A stretch of DNA of 64,000 nucleotides from Prochlorococcus sp. scB245a_520K10. GTDB lineage: Bacteria; Cyanobacteriota; Cyanobacteriia; PCC-6307; Cyanobiaceae. This document shows, piece after piece, positions 40,920 to 51,078 of this stretch (its first letter is position 1; the number at the start of each line of letters is the position of its first letter). The notes below the pieces were generated by a model that saw only the letters and a list, made by a program, of their open reading frames with translations, ran no database searches and was not told the DNA's origin. Both the position numbers and the translations under genes were made by a program. The stretch lies in the NCBI GenBank assembly GCA_000634515.1, contig JFNU01000202.1, positions 1 through 64,000 on the forward strand, read 5' to 3'.

Positions 40920-43646
40920 TTAAGAATTATTGTCAATTCTTTTTGTTGCAGGATTAATATCTTCAGAGACTTTTATAAGATCATTAGATTCAGAAACAGG
41001 AAAACGATTAATAGCTTTTAATGCTAGCTTTGCTTTGGTTTTTAATTTATTACTAACACCAATACAGTATTGCACTTGAGAAAGGACATCAATTGATCTT
41101 CTAATAATCCTCACTACATCACCTTCGTCTAATGAAGTATTAAAAACCAAATCTTTCCATTTTTTTCCCTTTGCCCATTCAGTAATAATTCCAGTCAACT
41201 CTGTTTCTAGATAGATAGGAATTTCAATATGAAGCTTATTCTGTTGCGAAGTTACTAATTTTCTTAAACCATCTAATTCATTAAAAACATCTATTACCTT
41301 TAAAGAAGGCTTGAAATTACACCAAAGATTTGGCCTTCTTACATCAACACATATAGCTTGAATAATGGCAGCTAACTCAGGAGGATCTAAATCGTCCAAA
41401 TAACCACTAACTAAAACAAGACCAATCCATAATTCATTTTCACTTCTTATTGCACCAACTGTTTGTCCAACTTCTGTCAATTCCAAATCATTTAAACAAC
41501 CAAAATGATTCAAAATTTTAATCAAATCGGTAAAAGTTCTCCAGTTATGATTTTCTTTACCCTCAAGAAGTTTTTTTCTCATATTTATTTCTTGTTCAAC
41601 ATCAACAATTCTTTTTCTATATTTCTTTAACTTCTTGGAGTCTCCAAATGTATGGGCGGGATGATCAGTGATTGTTTCTTCTAAATTATTTATTTGTTGC
41701 TGTTGTGCCAAAACTTCCGTTGTCAGATCATATTGTGGAGTTTGTAAATCATTTTTTTTAGAAACTTCTAAAATTCGATCTGCAAAACACTGCGACACAT
41801 CATCTCCCCTAAATACCTCTCCAGAAAAATACATCTTTGGTGCTTCAAGTCCTAAAACATCAATTGCATCCAAATCATTAAAAATACTGACTATGTATGA
41901 TGGTTTTATAAGGATAAATAAATTATCAATTGTCAAACACAATAAACTTTTAATTTTTTGAGATTCATATATTTTCTTACAAATTAATCCTGGAACAATT
42001 TTTCTTTTAATTTGTGGAGCTTTGATTGAAATTAAGCTTCCATCTTTTATATATGGGAGTGCATTAGTGATCTCTTCTGATAATTTTTCTGCTGCTTGTT
42101 TTTCTAAAATTTTCAAGAGCCTTCTCTCTTCTTTAAGACGATTTTTTAACTTTTCGTAGGCATCAAAATCTTTCCATGAAACGTTAGATGTAATTTTTTT
42201 TAATTCAATTAAATCTTTATCTAAATTTTCAAGAATCATATTCTCACCAGAGGATTCACCTAAATATAAAAAACTACCAAAACTTCTTTTAATTAATTCT
42301 TTAGACTTCTCTAAAGTATAACTTTGTAAAAGATTAAGTACCATTCCATAGCTAGGAGTGAATTGACTCTCTAAAGAATTTGGTTTGCTTATAGCCAGTG
42401 CACTTGCTTCTTTGGCACCTTCGAATCTTGTTTGTAATGTAACAACATAACCTTGGGTATCTTTTCCTCTTCTTCCGGCTCTTCCTGACATTTGCAAAAA
42501 TTCACTGCTAAATAATAATCTATGCCCATCTTCTGTCCTTTTTGATAAAGAAGAAATAACAGTTGTTCTTGCGGGCATATTAATTCCTGCAGCTAGAGTT
42601 TCGGTTGCAAAAACAACTTTTATCAAACCTTGCTGAAATAGTTCCTCAACCAATTCTTTCCATGCAGGCAATAATCCAGCATGATGAGATGCAATACCGC
42701 GTTTTAATGCCTCGCATTGAGATTTATCTTTAATTGCCTCTTGATTATTTTTAAGATAAACATCTAATTTTTGGGATATCATATTTGCTTCTGAATAACT
42801 TACTAAAGTTAAATCTTTTATATTCTCAATAGCCTTGTCACATCCTCTTCTACTAAAAATAAAATAAATAGCTGGCAACATATTTCGTTCAGCCAGTTTT
42901 GAGATCACAAAGGCAATTGAGGGAGATTTTGGTTGCATTATCCTCCCCACTTTCCCTCTCATTTTCTGCCCTTTAGGAGCTCTCCAAATCTTACAGTTTG
43001 GATGAATTCCATTACCCTTATTATTTAAAAGTGGATGGAGGCCCTTAACACTACAAAAAATAAAATCAAGTGGGACTGGTCTTTTATCACTATTAATTAG
43101 TACTGTGGGGCCATGAACTTTTTCTATCCAATTTTGTAGTTGATCTGCATTAGCAATTGTTGCTGATAAAGCTATTATTTGAGTTCTAGTAGGACAATGG
43201 ATTATTGTTTCCTCCCAAACTGTGCCTCTTTGGGGGTCATTCATGTAATGACATTCATCAAGAATCACAGATTCTAAATTTTCTAAGGGATCATCAAATT
43301 CATCAAATTCGCCATAAAGCATGTTCCTAAAAATCTCAGTCGTCATGACTAAGATTGGTGCTTCTCTATTTATACTTATATCTCCAGTTAAAAGACCAAC
43401 CTTATTCTCACCATATTGATTAGCAAAATCTCTAAACTTTTGGTTTGATAGGGCTTTTAAAGGTGTTGTATAAAAAACTCTGCTGTCATGAGATAAACCT
43501 CTATATATAGCAAATTCACCTATCAATGTTTTACCCGAACCTGTTGGTGCCGTTAAAACAACAGAATTTCCGCTATTTATAGCTCGTATTGCCTCTAATT
43601 GGAAATCATCAAGAGGAAAGGGGAAATATTCCTCTAAATTAAGCAA
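40920..43646 (-). CDS. Ski2-like DEVH-box RNA helicase
   Basis: 908 residues. Motif I is LTAPTGSGKTLIGEFA, motif II is LDECHYM (DECH), motif III is LSATIAN, and motif VI is QMSGRAGRRG. The C-terminal 350 residues include a DSHCT-like domain (LVSGYLDDLDPPELAAI). This large Ski2/Mtr4-type helicase is universal in cyanobacteria and plastids. It is presumably involved in RNA turnover or ribosome work; no target is established here. Confidence 0.9.
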   Translation of the reverse strand: MLNLEEYFPFPLDDFQLEAIRAINSGNSVVLTAPTGSGKTLIGEFAIYRGLSHDSRVFYTTPLKALSNQKFRDFANQYGENKVGLLTGDISINREAPILVMTTEIFRNMLYGEFDEFDDPLENLESVILDECHYMNDPQRGTVWEETIIHCPTRTQIIALSATIANADQLQNWIEKVHGPTVLINSDKRPVPLDFIFCSVKGLHPLLNNKGNGIHPNCKIWRAPKGQKMRGKVGRIMQPKSPSIAFVISKLAERNMLPAIYFIFSRRGCDKAIENIKDLTLVSYSEANMISQKLDVYLKNNQEAIKDKSQCEALKRGIASHHAGLLPAWKELVEELFQQGLIKVVFATETLAAGINMPARTTVISSLSKRTEDGHRLLFSSEFLQMSGRAGRRGKDTQGYVVTLQTRFEGAKEASALAISKPNSLESQFTPSYGMVLNLLQSYTLEKSKELIKRSFGSFLYLGESSGENMILENLDKDLIELKKITSNVSWKDFDAYEKLKNRLKEERRLLKILEKQAAEKLSEEITNALPYIKDGSLISIKAPQIKRKIVPGLICKKIYESQKIKSLLCLTIDNLFILIKPSYIVSIFNDLDAIDVLGLEAPKMYFSGEVFRGDDVSQCFADRILEVSKKNDLQTPQYDLTTEVLAQQQQINNLEETITDHPAHTFGDSKKLKKYRKRIVDVEQEINMRKKLLEGKENHNWRTFTDLIKILNHFGCLNDLELTEVGQTVGAIRSENELWIGLVLVSGYLDDLDPPELAAIIQAICVDVRRPNLWCNFKPSLKVIDVFNELDGLRKLVTSQQNKLHIEIPIYLETELTGIITEWAKGKKWKDLVFNTSLDEGDVVRIIRRSIDVLSQVQYCIGVSNKLKTKAKLALKAINRFPVSESNDLIKVSEDINPATKRIDNNS

Positions 43647-43780
43647 TAATTGTGATTGAAGAGAGGATGAGTTAACTTCTTAATATATGATCTATATAGA
43701 TATTAATAAACAAAAAATACCTTGCAAACTTTAATAATAAATCTAAATCTTTTTAATTAAATCAATTATATTTTGCCAAA

Positions 43781-44920
43781 ATGAAAAAAATAAAAATTCC
43801 AAAAAATAGACTCCGTAAATTAAAAACATTTTCATTAGGTAAAAAACCATTCGAACTTATAAGTTTAAATTCGCAAAATAAAAAACTTATAGACTTATGC
43901 AGTAATGATTATTTTGGATTAAGTAGGGATAAGGATTTAATAAAAGCTGCTTACGAAATAAGCCTTTTAGAAGGTATTGGTTCAGGAAGCTCTAGGTTTA
44001 TTACAGGTTCAAGACCAATACATAAATTATTGGAAACAAAACTTGCCAAGTGGCTTGATCAAGAAAAAGTATTACTTTTCCCAAGCGGATTTCAAGCAAA
44101 TATAGCAGCAATCGGGGCTCTAGCAAACAGAAATAGTATCGTAATAGCAGATAAATTGATCCATAACTCTTTATTAGTTGGAGTCAAAGCTGCTCAGGCA
44201 AAACTGGTTCGATTTTCACACAATAATTTAAAGGATTTAGAAGATAAGATTATTAATTCTAACCCTACAAAAAATTCTATTTTAGTTGTTGTTGAATCTC
44301 TTTATAGCATGGAGGGATCAATTGCTCCGCTCAGAGAAATAACGGAAATTTGCAAAAAAAATAGTGTTCAATTATTAGTAGACGAAGCTCATGCAATTGG
44401 GATATTGGGGTCTGAAGGTAGGGGTTTAAGTTTTAATTGCCGTTCTGATATAACTATGATCACTGGAACTTTTGGAAAAGCATTTGGAAGCGGTGGAGCT
44501 TTTATAGCTTCCAATTCAGAAATTGGTGAATATCTTATCCAAACTAGTGGTGCATTTAGGTACACAACAGCGCTTGCTCCATCTTTAGCTGCTGGGGCAC
44601 TAGAAGGTTTAAAAAAAATTTTAGAAAATAAAGAATGGGGTAATGATTTGTTATCTTCCGCAAAGCTATGGAAAGATGAAGTTATTAAAAATTTTAGTTT
44701 TCCAGTTCAAGGAGATTCTCACATTTTATCAATTATTGTTGGACAAGAAGAAAAGGCAATTTATCTACAAAAATATCTCGAAAAAAATGGGTTTTTAGCA
44801 ATTGCGATAAGACCTCCAACTGTCCCAGTTGGGCAATCAAGAATAAGAATAACAATAAGGAGAGACTTAGATTTTAATCTGCTAAAGAATTTCATTGCTG
44901 TATTAAAAGATTTTAAATGA
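43781..44920 (+). CDS. bioF: 8-amino-7-oxononanoate synthase
   Basis: 379 residues. This PLP enzyme condenses pimeloyl-ACP with alanine, the first ring-forming step of biotin. It contains CSNDYFGLS, GSGSSRFITGS, VDEAHAIGILG and the PLP Lys in TGTFGKAFGSGGA. First gene of the operon; its stop overlaps the next start (ATGA). Confidence 0.95.
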   Translation: MKKIKIPKNRLRKLKTFSLGKKPFELISLNSQNKKLIDLCSNDYFGLSRDKDLIKAAYEISLLEGIGSGSSRFITGSRPIHKLLETKLAKWLDQEKVLLFPSGFQANIAAIGALANRNSIVIADKLIHNSLLVGVKAAQAKLVRFSHNNLKDLEDKIINSNPTKNSILVVVESLYSMEGSIAPLREITEICKKNSVQLLVDEAHAIGILGSEGRGLSFNCRSDITMITGTFGKAFGSGGAFIASNSEIGEYLIQTSGAFRYTTALAPSLAAGALEGLKKILENKEWGNDLLSSAKLWKDEVIKNFSFPVQGDSHILSIIVGQEEKAIYLQKYLEKNGFLAIAIRPPTVPVGQSRIRITIRRDLDFNLLKNFIAVLKDFK

Positions 44921-45621
44921 AACAAATTATTACTCAACATGGGTGGGGACTAAACAAACATTTCTGGGATGATTACAAAGTTGATTTTTTAAATAATAAT
45001 TGGCATTGGCAAGATAATGAAAGAGGCTATTTTTCGACAAATAATTATCAAGCAAAATGGATTAAAAGCGACTCTAAAAAAGAAATCAGAATGACTTTAT
45101 GCCACTCATATGGTTTTCATTTAATGCAAAAAAAAATTTTAGAAGAAGCAACTCATATTGTTCTTATCAATTCTTTTAATAATTTTCTTCCTGTGAGTAA
45201 CAAGAGAAACTTTATTTTGAGGTCTTTAAAAAGAATGGAAACAAAAATCATAAAAGATAAACCTAAGGATTTGTTGAAAGAATTTATACATAGATCATTT
45301 ATGCCAAATACTATAAATAATAGTTTTAAAAATATCTTTTATAAAAGTTTAGAGAGTTCAAATAAAAATCTTCTTTTAAGTGATTTAAAAGAACTTTACA
45401 AATATAGAGATTTTCCAGTATTTCTTAAAAAAGATTGCAAAATTATTTTTATAAAATCAGAAAATGATTTGATTCTTGACAACGAATCAAATAATAACTT
45501 TTTAGATTTCTTAAATAAAACACTTGATAGAAAGCCAATTTTAATTAAATTAGCTCAGCAAGGGCATTGCTTGAATAATTTAAATTTATACGAGATTTTA
45601 CTTAATACATTTAATGATTGA
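44917..45621 (+). CDS. bioK: Pimeloyl-ACP methyl ester esterase, BioK type
   Basis: 234 residues, an alpha/beta hydrolase. The nucleophile is in LCHSYGFHLM (Ser), the acid probably in KSENDLIL, and the His in QQGHCLNNL. It removes the methyl ester that BioC adds, freeing the finished pimeloyl chain for BioF. Its place between bioF and bioC and its low similarity to E. coli BioH fit BioK, the form described from marine picocyanobacteria. The assignment rests mainly on context. Confidence 0.82.
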   Translation: MKQIITQHGWGLNKHFWDDYKVDFLNNNWHWQDNERGYFSTNNYQAKWIKSDSKKEIRMTLCHSYGFHLMQKKILEEATHIVLINSFNNFLPVSNKRNFILRSLKRMETKIIKDKPKDLLKEFIHRSFMPNTINNSFKNIFYKSLESSNKNLLLSDLKELYKYRDFPVFLKKDCKIIFIKSENDLILDNESNNNFLDFLNKTLDRKPILIKLAQQGHCLNNLNLYEILLNTFND

Positions 45622-46384
45622 AATGGATAATAAACAGTGGAATGAAAAAATAAAAAATAATTTCAATGATGCTGCATATCGGTATTTAGAATATTCAAAT
45701 ATTCAAAAATTTTTTGCGAAAAAGATTGTTCAATTTATCAAGGAATTAAATCCCCAAAAAAAAGGTGAATGGATAGATCTAGGATCGGGCCCAGGACTAT
45801 TAGCTGATGAAATAGAAAAAAAATTTTCTTCCCAAAAAGTATCCAGAATTGATTTCAGCAAAAAAATGCTTCTTGAGAATAAATTATCTAGTAAAAAAAT
45901 TATATGGGATTTGAATAATGATTTACCTCATGAAATCAATGACTGTTCTCTATTAACATCTAACTTTTGTATACATTGGTTAAACAACCCAGAAAAGATA
46001 ATAAAAAATTGGTTTAGTAAATTAATACCCGGAGGTTTTTTAATCATTTCATATCCAACAAAAGATTGTTTTCCTGAATGGAAAGATACTTGTAGAAAAA
46101 TTAATATTGAATATAGTGGTCTTAATTTCCTTTGCTCTAATGAATTATTAAAAGATTTCAACTCAACAGAAATTCATTACTCAGAAAAGTTTAAATATCT
46201 TGAAAATTTTGAAGATGTATATAAGCTTTTTAGAAGCATTAAAAATGTAGGAGCACAATCAACAAACTCTAAACGCAAAACAGTGAAAGAGTTAAAAGAA
46301 ATTCAAAAGTTTTGGCCAAAGAATTACAATAATACAGTGAACCTTTCTTGGCAAATTGAGATTCAAATCATAAAAAAATTATGA
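45614..46384 (+). CDS. bioC: Malonyl-ACP O-methyltransferase
   Basis: 256 residues. SAM-binding motif GEWIDLGSGPGLLADEIE. It methylates malonyl-ACP so that fatty-acid enzymes can build the pimeloyl chain. The frame starts at 45614, overlapping bioK by 8 bases; a second ATG at 45623 would avoid the overlap. Four-base overlap with bioD at the end. Confidence 0.92.
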   Translation: MIEMDNKQWNEKIKNNFNDAAYRYLEYSNIQKFFAKKIVQFIKELNPQKKGEWIDLGSGPGLLADEIEKKFSSQKVSRIDFSKKMLLENKLSSKKIIWDLNNDLPHEINDCSLLTSNFCIHWLNNPEKIIKNWFSKLIPGGFLIISYPTKDCFPEWKDTCRKINIEYSGLNFLCSNELLKDFNSTEIHYSEKFKYLENFEDVYKLFRSIKNVGAQSTNSKRKTVKELKEIQKFWPKNYNNTVNLSWQIEIQIIKKL

Positions 46385-47046
46385 GTATTAGGAATAGTAT
46401 TTTCAAATTTATAATTTGTGGAACAGATACTGATATTGGAAAAACTTTAATAAGCTCTTTTTTCGTTAGAGGATTAAATTCCTTCTATTGGAAGCCTATT
46501 CAAAGTGGTATTGAATCGCAAACTGATAGTCAAACTGTTGAAAAGCTTGCTCAAGCAAATAAAGAGAAAATAATTAAAGAAGCTTATGTCTTTACAAAAC
46601 CTCTTTCTCCTCATTGGGCTGCTGAAATAGATCAAAAAACTATTAACTTTGACACGTTGAGATTGCCAAAAGTAAAAGGTTCATTAATTGTAGAAACTGC
46701 AGGTGGATTAATGGTTCCAATAACACGTAATTTTTTGCAAATAGATCAAATAAAAAAATGGAATCTTCCGGTAATACTTGTATGTAAGAGCTCACTTGGA
46801 ACCCTAAACCACACTCTGCTTAGTATTGAGGCCTTAAAACAAAGAAATATTGAGATTTTAGGTTTAGTAGTCAATGGCGAAAAACACCTAGACAACCCAA
46901 AAACTCTAGTTGATTTTACTGGTATTCCGTTAATTACTGAATTTCCTTACATCAAGAAAATGGACTCAAATAATTTAGATATACTATGGAAAGAACTAGA
47001 CATCAAAAATAAGTTGATCTCACTTTTAAACTCAAAAATAAGTTAA
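46381..47046 (+). CDS. bioD: Dethiobiotin synthetase
   Basis: 221 residues. An ATP-dependent ring closure enzyme with the P-loop-like CGTDTDIGKTLISSF, WKPIQSG and ETAGGLMVPI. Its stop directly abuts the bioA start. Confidence 0.95.
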   Translation: MSIRNSIFKFIICGTDTDIGKTLISSFFVRGLNSFYWKPIQSGIESQTDSQTVEKLAQANKEKIIKEAYVFTKPLSPHWAAEIDQKTINFDTLRLPKVKGSLIVETAGGLMVPITRNFLQIDQIKKWNLPVILVCKSSLGTLNHTLLSIEALKQRNIEILGLVVNGEKHLDNPKTLVDFTGIPLITEFPYIKKMDSNNLDILWKELDIKNKLISLLNSKIS

Positions 47047-48348
47047 ATGAAATCTTTGGATTCAAAAACTCCAAATCAAGATTGGCACCCAAATATTTGG
47101 CCACCTTTTACACAAATCAATAACAGCAAACCGCAAATAGAAGTAACGCATGGTAAAGATGCCCTCCTATTTACTAAAGACCCTAAAAAAGAGCTAATAG
47201 ATGCAATTAGTAGTTGGTGGGTAACTCTTCATGGTCATAGTAACGAATATATTGCCGATGCCATTTTCAATCAATCAAAAAAACTTGAGCAAGTTATATT
47301 TGCTGATTTCTTACACCCACAGGCAAAAAAATTGGCAGAAAGACTTAGTGAATTAACAAAACTAGAAAGATTATTCTTTTCTGATAACGGTTCTACTGCG
47401 GTTGAGGTTGCTTTAAAGATTGCCTTCCAATCATGGCAAAATAGAGGAGAAACAAGATCTCAAATAGTAGCTTTTGATGGCGCCTACCATGGCGATACAT
47501 TTGGAGCAATGGCTTTAGGTGAAAGAAATATTTTTAATGAGAATTTCAATAATCTTATGTTCCCAGTTAGGAGAGTCCCATGGCCTTCAACTTGGATAAA
47601 CGACGAAGAAGTAGAAAAAAAAGAAAATGAGGCGATCAAAAAATTAGAAACCCTACTTAAAACTCCCACAGTTGCAGTAATCATTGAGCCACTTGTTCAA
47701 GGGGCAGGAGGAATGAATATGGTTAGGCCTCAGTTTATAAAAAAAGTTTCAGAGACTATAAAAAATAATAATTCTTTGTTAATTGCAGATGAAGTTTTAA
47801 CTGGTTTTGGAAGATGTGGAAGCCTTTTTGCATTTCAACAAGCCAAAATCATTCCTGATTTAATAAGTATTTCAAAAGGCTTAACTGGTGGATTTTTACC
47901 GATGGGAATAACCTTATGTAAAGAAAAAATTTTTCAATCCTTCATTGATGATTCTCCAAGAAAAACTTTTTGGCATGGACATAGTTTTACTGCTAATCCT
48001 TTAGGTTGTGCTGCAGCAAACGCTAGTCTTGATTTACTTGAAAAAGAACCAAAAAAATACCTTTCATTTAAAGAAAAACATTTATCTCATTTAATTAAAT
48101 TTGAAAAATTACCTTATATAAAAAAGATAAGGGTATCCGGCACAATTGCTGCCTTCGATTTAGATATTGGGAACAAAAAAGGTTATTTTAACAATATTGG
48201 GAAAGAGATAAAGAGTCGTGCAATGGAGCAAGGTTTATTTATTAGGCCCCTCGGGAATGTTATTTACCTCTTGCCGCCTCTCTGTATAACCGATGATCAA
48301 TTAGAAAAAAGTTACTGGACAATAAGGCAAATCTTAGACACTCTGTAG
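47047..48348 (+). CDS. bioA: DAPA aminotransferase
   Basis: 433 residues. It converts 8-amino-7-oxononanoate to 7,8-diaminononanoate, using SAM as amino donor in most bacteria. It contains ISSWWVTLHGHS, DNGSTAVEVALK, DGAYHGDTFGAM, and the PLP Lys in ISISKGLTGGFLP. Last gene of the operon. bioB is not in the window. Confidence 0.96.
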   Translation: MKSLDSKTPNQDWHPNIWPPFTQINNSKPQIEVTHGKDALLFTKDPKKELIDAISSWWVTLHGHSNEYIADAIFNQSKKLEQVIFADFLHPQAKKLAERLSELTKLERLFFSDNGSTAVEVALKIAFQSWQNRGETRSQIVAFDGAYHGDTFGAMALGERNIFNENFNNLMFPVRRVPWPSTWINDEEVEKKENEAIKKLETLLKTPTVAVIIEPLVQGAGGMNMVRPQFIKKVSETIKNNNSLLIADEVLTGFGRCGSLFAFQQAKIIPDLISISKGLTGGFLPMGITLCKEKIFQSFIDDSPRKTFWHGHSFTANPLGCAAANASLDLLEKEPKKYLSFKEKHLSHLIKFEKLPYIKKIRVSGTIAAFDLDIGNKKGYFNNIGKEIKSRAMEQGLFIRPLGNVIYLLPPLCITDDQLEKSYWTIRQILDTL

Positions 48349-48356
48349 AAAGAAAT

Positions 48357-48632
48357 TTAAGGTCCCTGTAGTATTGCATTTTCCACATCTTCTCTATTAA
48401 TGCAATAGGAAAATAGTCTTTTAGTTTCTTGTCCTTCACTTTCCCAAATAACACTTAAATCTTCTTGTTCAAAAATAATAGTGGCATTCCAATTAGAAAG
48501 TAACAGGTACCATTTAGATGGATTATTAACATCCTTCACTGCACCTAAATCAGTTAGCCACAATTCCAATGATTGAAGTGAATTTTGGTTGATAGGTTTT
48601 TTAGAGAGATTCACAGACTTTTTTAGTATCAT
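48357..48632 (-). CDS. DUF3143-like protein, 91 aa
   Basis: Small soluble protein with the pattern LQSLELWLTDLGAVKD, PSKWYLLLSNWNATI and LSVIWESEGQ that fits cyanobacterial DUF3143. It overlaps the J-domain gene upstream by 4 bases, so it is made together with it. The function is unknown; a partner role for the J protein is possible. Confidence 0.72.
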   Translation of the reverse strand: MILKKSVNLSKKPINQNSLQSLELWLTDLGAVKDVNNPSKWYLLLSNWNATIIFEQEDLSVIWESEGQETKRLFSYCINREDVENAILQGP

Positions 48633-49069
48633 TTTACTAACCAGATAGGTATTGTATCTAATTCTTTACCAGTAAAAGAGGCAATAAAAATTGAACAAAT
48701 CAAACTAATTGCAATGATCATAAATAAAAGAAATAAAGAAAACAATTCCCCATTTGAAAAAGGTCTTCTATTCCCTATTAAATTTTGATTATTTGAATCA
48801 ATTATTAAATTGTTTAAAACTTTAGTATTATGCTTGCTTATAGATTTTTCCTTTAGTTTTTCATCATATATTTTCCTCAAATTACTATTATTCAAATTTT
48901 CATAAGCTTCCAAAACTTCTTGGAATTTACTTTTAGCTTCTTCTATTTCTAAAGAAGTTGTATCAGGATGCAACTCAATGGAAAGTTTGCAAAATGCCTT
49001 TCTTAATTCATGATTTGAGGCATTTTCATCGACACCTAAAATTTTGTAATAAGAAATTTTCCCTTTCAA
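48629..49069 (-). CDS. Membrane-anchored J-domain protein
   Basis: 146 residues. A J domain at residues 5-70 has the essential HPD in LSIELHPDTTS, followed by a polar linker and one C-terminal membrane helix (FSLFLLFMIIAISLICSIFI). It should recruit an Hsp70 to the membrane. It lacks the zinc finger and C-terminal domains of true DnaJ. The spare Hsp70-like protein at 10001 is one possible partner. Confidence 0.88.
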   Translation of the reverse strand: MKGKISYYKILGVDENASNHELRKAFCKLSIELHPDTTSLEIEEAKSKFQEVLEAYENLNNSNLRKIYDEKLKEKSISKHNTKVLNNLIIDSNNQNLIGNRRPFSNGELFSLFLLFMIIAISLICSIFIASFTGKELDTIPIWLVK

Positions 49070-49158
49070 AATACTCTTTTATTAATATTGTAATTCTAAT
49101 AAATTTTTAATAAATAGAATGTGATTAATAAATGGTAAAAATTTATATTTAAAACGAA

Positions 49159-49872
49159 ATGAAAAAACAAAACATCCTGGAAGAAATATCTGCCCTAATA
49201 ACTCAAGAAGAAATAATTATGTTTCAAGAATTGCAAATTAAAATAAAAGAATTAAATAATAAAACTAATCTAACGAGATTAATTGATGGTGATGATTATT
49301 GGATAACTCAAGTATTTGACAGCATTTGGCCATTTAAAACTTTCCAGAATATTAATTTTGATAATAAAAAATTTTTAGATATTGGATCTGGATGTGGCTT
49401 CCCTGGTTTAGCTTATGCCATAACTCATCCTACTTCAGAAATATACCTAGTTGATTCTTCCAAAAAGAAAACAGATGCTTTAAAAAGCGTAATTAAGGAG
49501 ATCAATTTCAAAAACAATATTCATGTAATCAATGCTCGTATTGAAAATTTAGCCCATCAATCGTCAATGAGAAATAGTTTCGATATAGCTACTACTAGAG
49601 CGGTGAGTAATCCATCAACAGTTTCAGAATATATATTACCAATGCTAAAAAAAGAAGGATTAGGAGTCTTATATTGTGGGAAATGGACTGATTTAGAAAG
49701 TAAAAATCTAGAAAAAACTTTAGAAATATTAGAAGGAAAATTTAAAGAGAAAAATAAGATTTTATTACCAAAACATAAAGGCACCAGGAATATTATTCTT
49801 ATTCAACCTAAAAATTTTTGCCCTGAAATTTACCCTAGAAAAGTTGGCAAACCCGAGAAAGATCCATTATGA
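49159..49872 (+). CDS. rsmG: 16S rRNA m7G527 methyltransferase
   Basis: 237 residues, full length. It contains the SAM motif DIGSGCGFPGLAYA, YLVDSSKKKTDALK and the conserved ATTRAVSNPSTVSEY. It methylates G527 of 16S rRNA. Convergent with the aldo/keto reductase gene, 2 bases apart. Confidence 0.95.
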   Translation: MKKQNILEEISALITQEEIIMFQELQIKIKELNNKTNLTRLIDGDDYWITQVFDSIWPFKTFQNINFDNKKFLDIGSGCGFPGLAYAITHPTSEIYLVDSSKKKTDALKSVIKEINFKNNIHVINARIENLAHQSSMRNSFDIATTRAVSNPSTVSEYILPMLKKEGLGVLYCGKWTDLESKNLEKTLEILEGKFKEKNKILLPKHKGTRNIILIQPKNFCPEIYPRKVGKPEKDPL

Positions 49873-49874
49873 AA

Positions 49875-51068
49875 TTATTTTTTTGATAATCTTTTAGAAA
49901 CTTTATCTCCAAACTTTTCTTTTAAAGTTCTTAATTTATTTATAACTTTTTTTGGATTTATATGGCCTTCTAAAACTTTTAATAATTGGCCTTCAGAAAC
50001 ATCCACATCGAGTAAATTAGCGTTAGATCCTGGAAACCAATGACTTCCATTACCAAGCAGTTGATATCTAGCTCTTGCAAATCCCTCCATATCCAACCAA
50101 TCTATTAAATTTGAAAGCCATAGTAAAACGGGAATATTAATATTCCCAGGAGTATATTCCCAACTCGGTAGATTTCTATTCCAATTTTGATACCACTCTA
50201 AACCTAAAACATTAATCGATTCCTGCCTTAATCTATTTATTATCTTTGGAATATACTTCTCGGATTCTGATAACAATGAAACAGCTTCCAAATGCAGTTC
50301 AAAATCTGCCTCTTTTGCAATACCCACACTAAGGGTATGGACATTTTTATTTCTTAAACAAAAAAGATCATTAAAAACTATGGGATGAAGTGGTCTACAA
50401 AGTTCCAACATTTTGTTTGAGGGAGTATGAAGATGTCCCCCTTTATCAGTTGGGCTTATTATAAAAACCCCAAGATCATATTTATTTGCTAAATTTATAA
50501 CCTTTGTATTTTCTTGATTAATGAAATACCAGTGCAAATTTACATAATCAAATAAGTTTGTTGAAATAGCCTTCTCTATGAGCGAAGATTTTCCATGGGT
50601 TGAAAATCCAATAGATCCAATTATATTTTCTTTTTGCAAATTCCTCAAAATGTCAATACAACCCCCATTTCTAATGGCCTGATGTAAATGTTCAAATGTG
50701 TTAATGCCATGTATTGCTAGTAAATCAATTTTTTTAACTTTCAATTTTTCAATACTTGACATAACATCTCTCTCGAATATTTTTGGATCACTGTTTGGAG
50801 GAATCTTTGTTTGAATTATTTTAGGGATATTGTTAGAATTTTTAAAACCCATTCCTAATTGCACCTCAGAAGTTCCATAGTACTTAGCTGTTTCTACATG
50901 ATTTAAGCCATATTTGTTTGCCAGATTTAATATATTTTCTACTTTATTTTGTTCTTGATATGAAATCTTAGAAAAATCTAATTGATCCCAACTTTTTTGA
51001 AATCTCATACCGCCCAAAGATAAAATAGGAATCTTAAGATTGGTTCGGCCAAACCTACGATATTGCAT
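49875..51068 (-). CDS. Aldo/keto reductase, COG1453-like, without iron-sulfur cysteines
   Basis: 397 residues. The N-terminal 280 residues form an aldo/keto reductase barrel: RRFGRTNLKIPILSLGG, the catalytic Tyr in VETAKYYGTSE, and the Lys/His region KKIDLLAIHG. The C-terminal part (GNINIPVLLWLSNLIDW and RYQLLGNGSHWFPGS) looks like the tail of reductases that end in one or two 4Fe-4S motifs, but the cysteines are absent. Next to a ferredoxin gene, which may supply or take electrons instead. The substrate is unknown. Confidence 0.82.
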   Translation of the reverse strand: MQYRRFGRTNLKIPILSLGGMRFQKSWDQLDFSKISYQEQNKVENILNLANKYGLNHVETAKYYGTSEVQLGMGFKNSNNIPKIIQTKIPPNSDPKIFERDVMSSIEKLKVKKIDLLAIHGINTFEHLHQAIRNGGCIDILRNLQKENIIGSIGFSTHGKSSLIEKAISTNLFDYVNLHWYFINQENTKVINLANKYDLGVFIISPTDKGGHLHTPSNKMLELCRPLHPIVFNDLFCLRNKNVHTLSVGIAKEADFELHLEAVSLLSESEKYIPKIINRLRQESINVLGLEWYQNWNRNLPSWEYTPGNINIPVLLWLSNLIDWLDMEGFARARYQLLGNGSHWFPGSNANLLDVDVSEGQLLKVLEGHINPKKVINKLRTLKEKFGDKVSKRLSKK

Positions 51069-51078
51069 CTTTTTGGAA

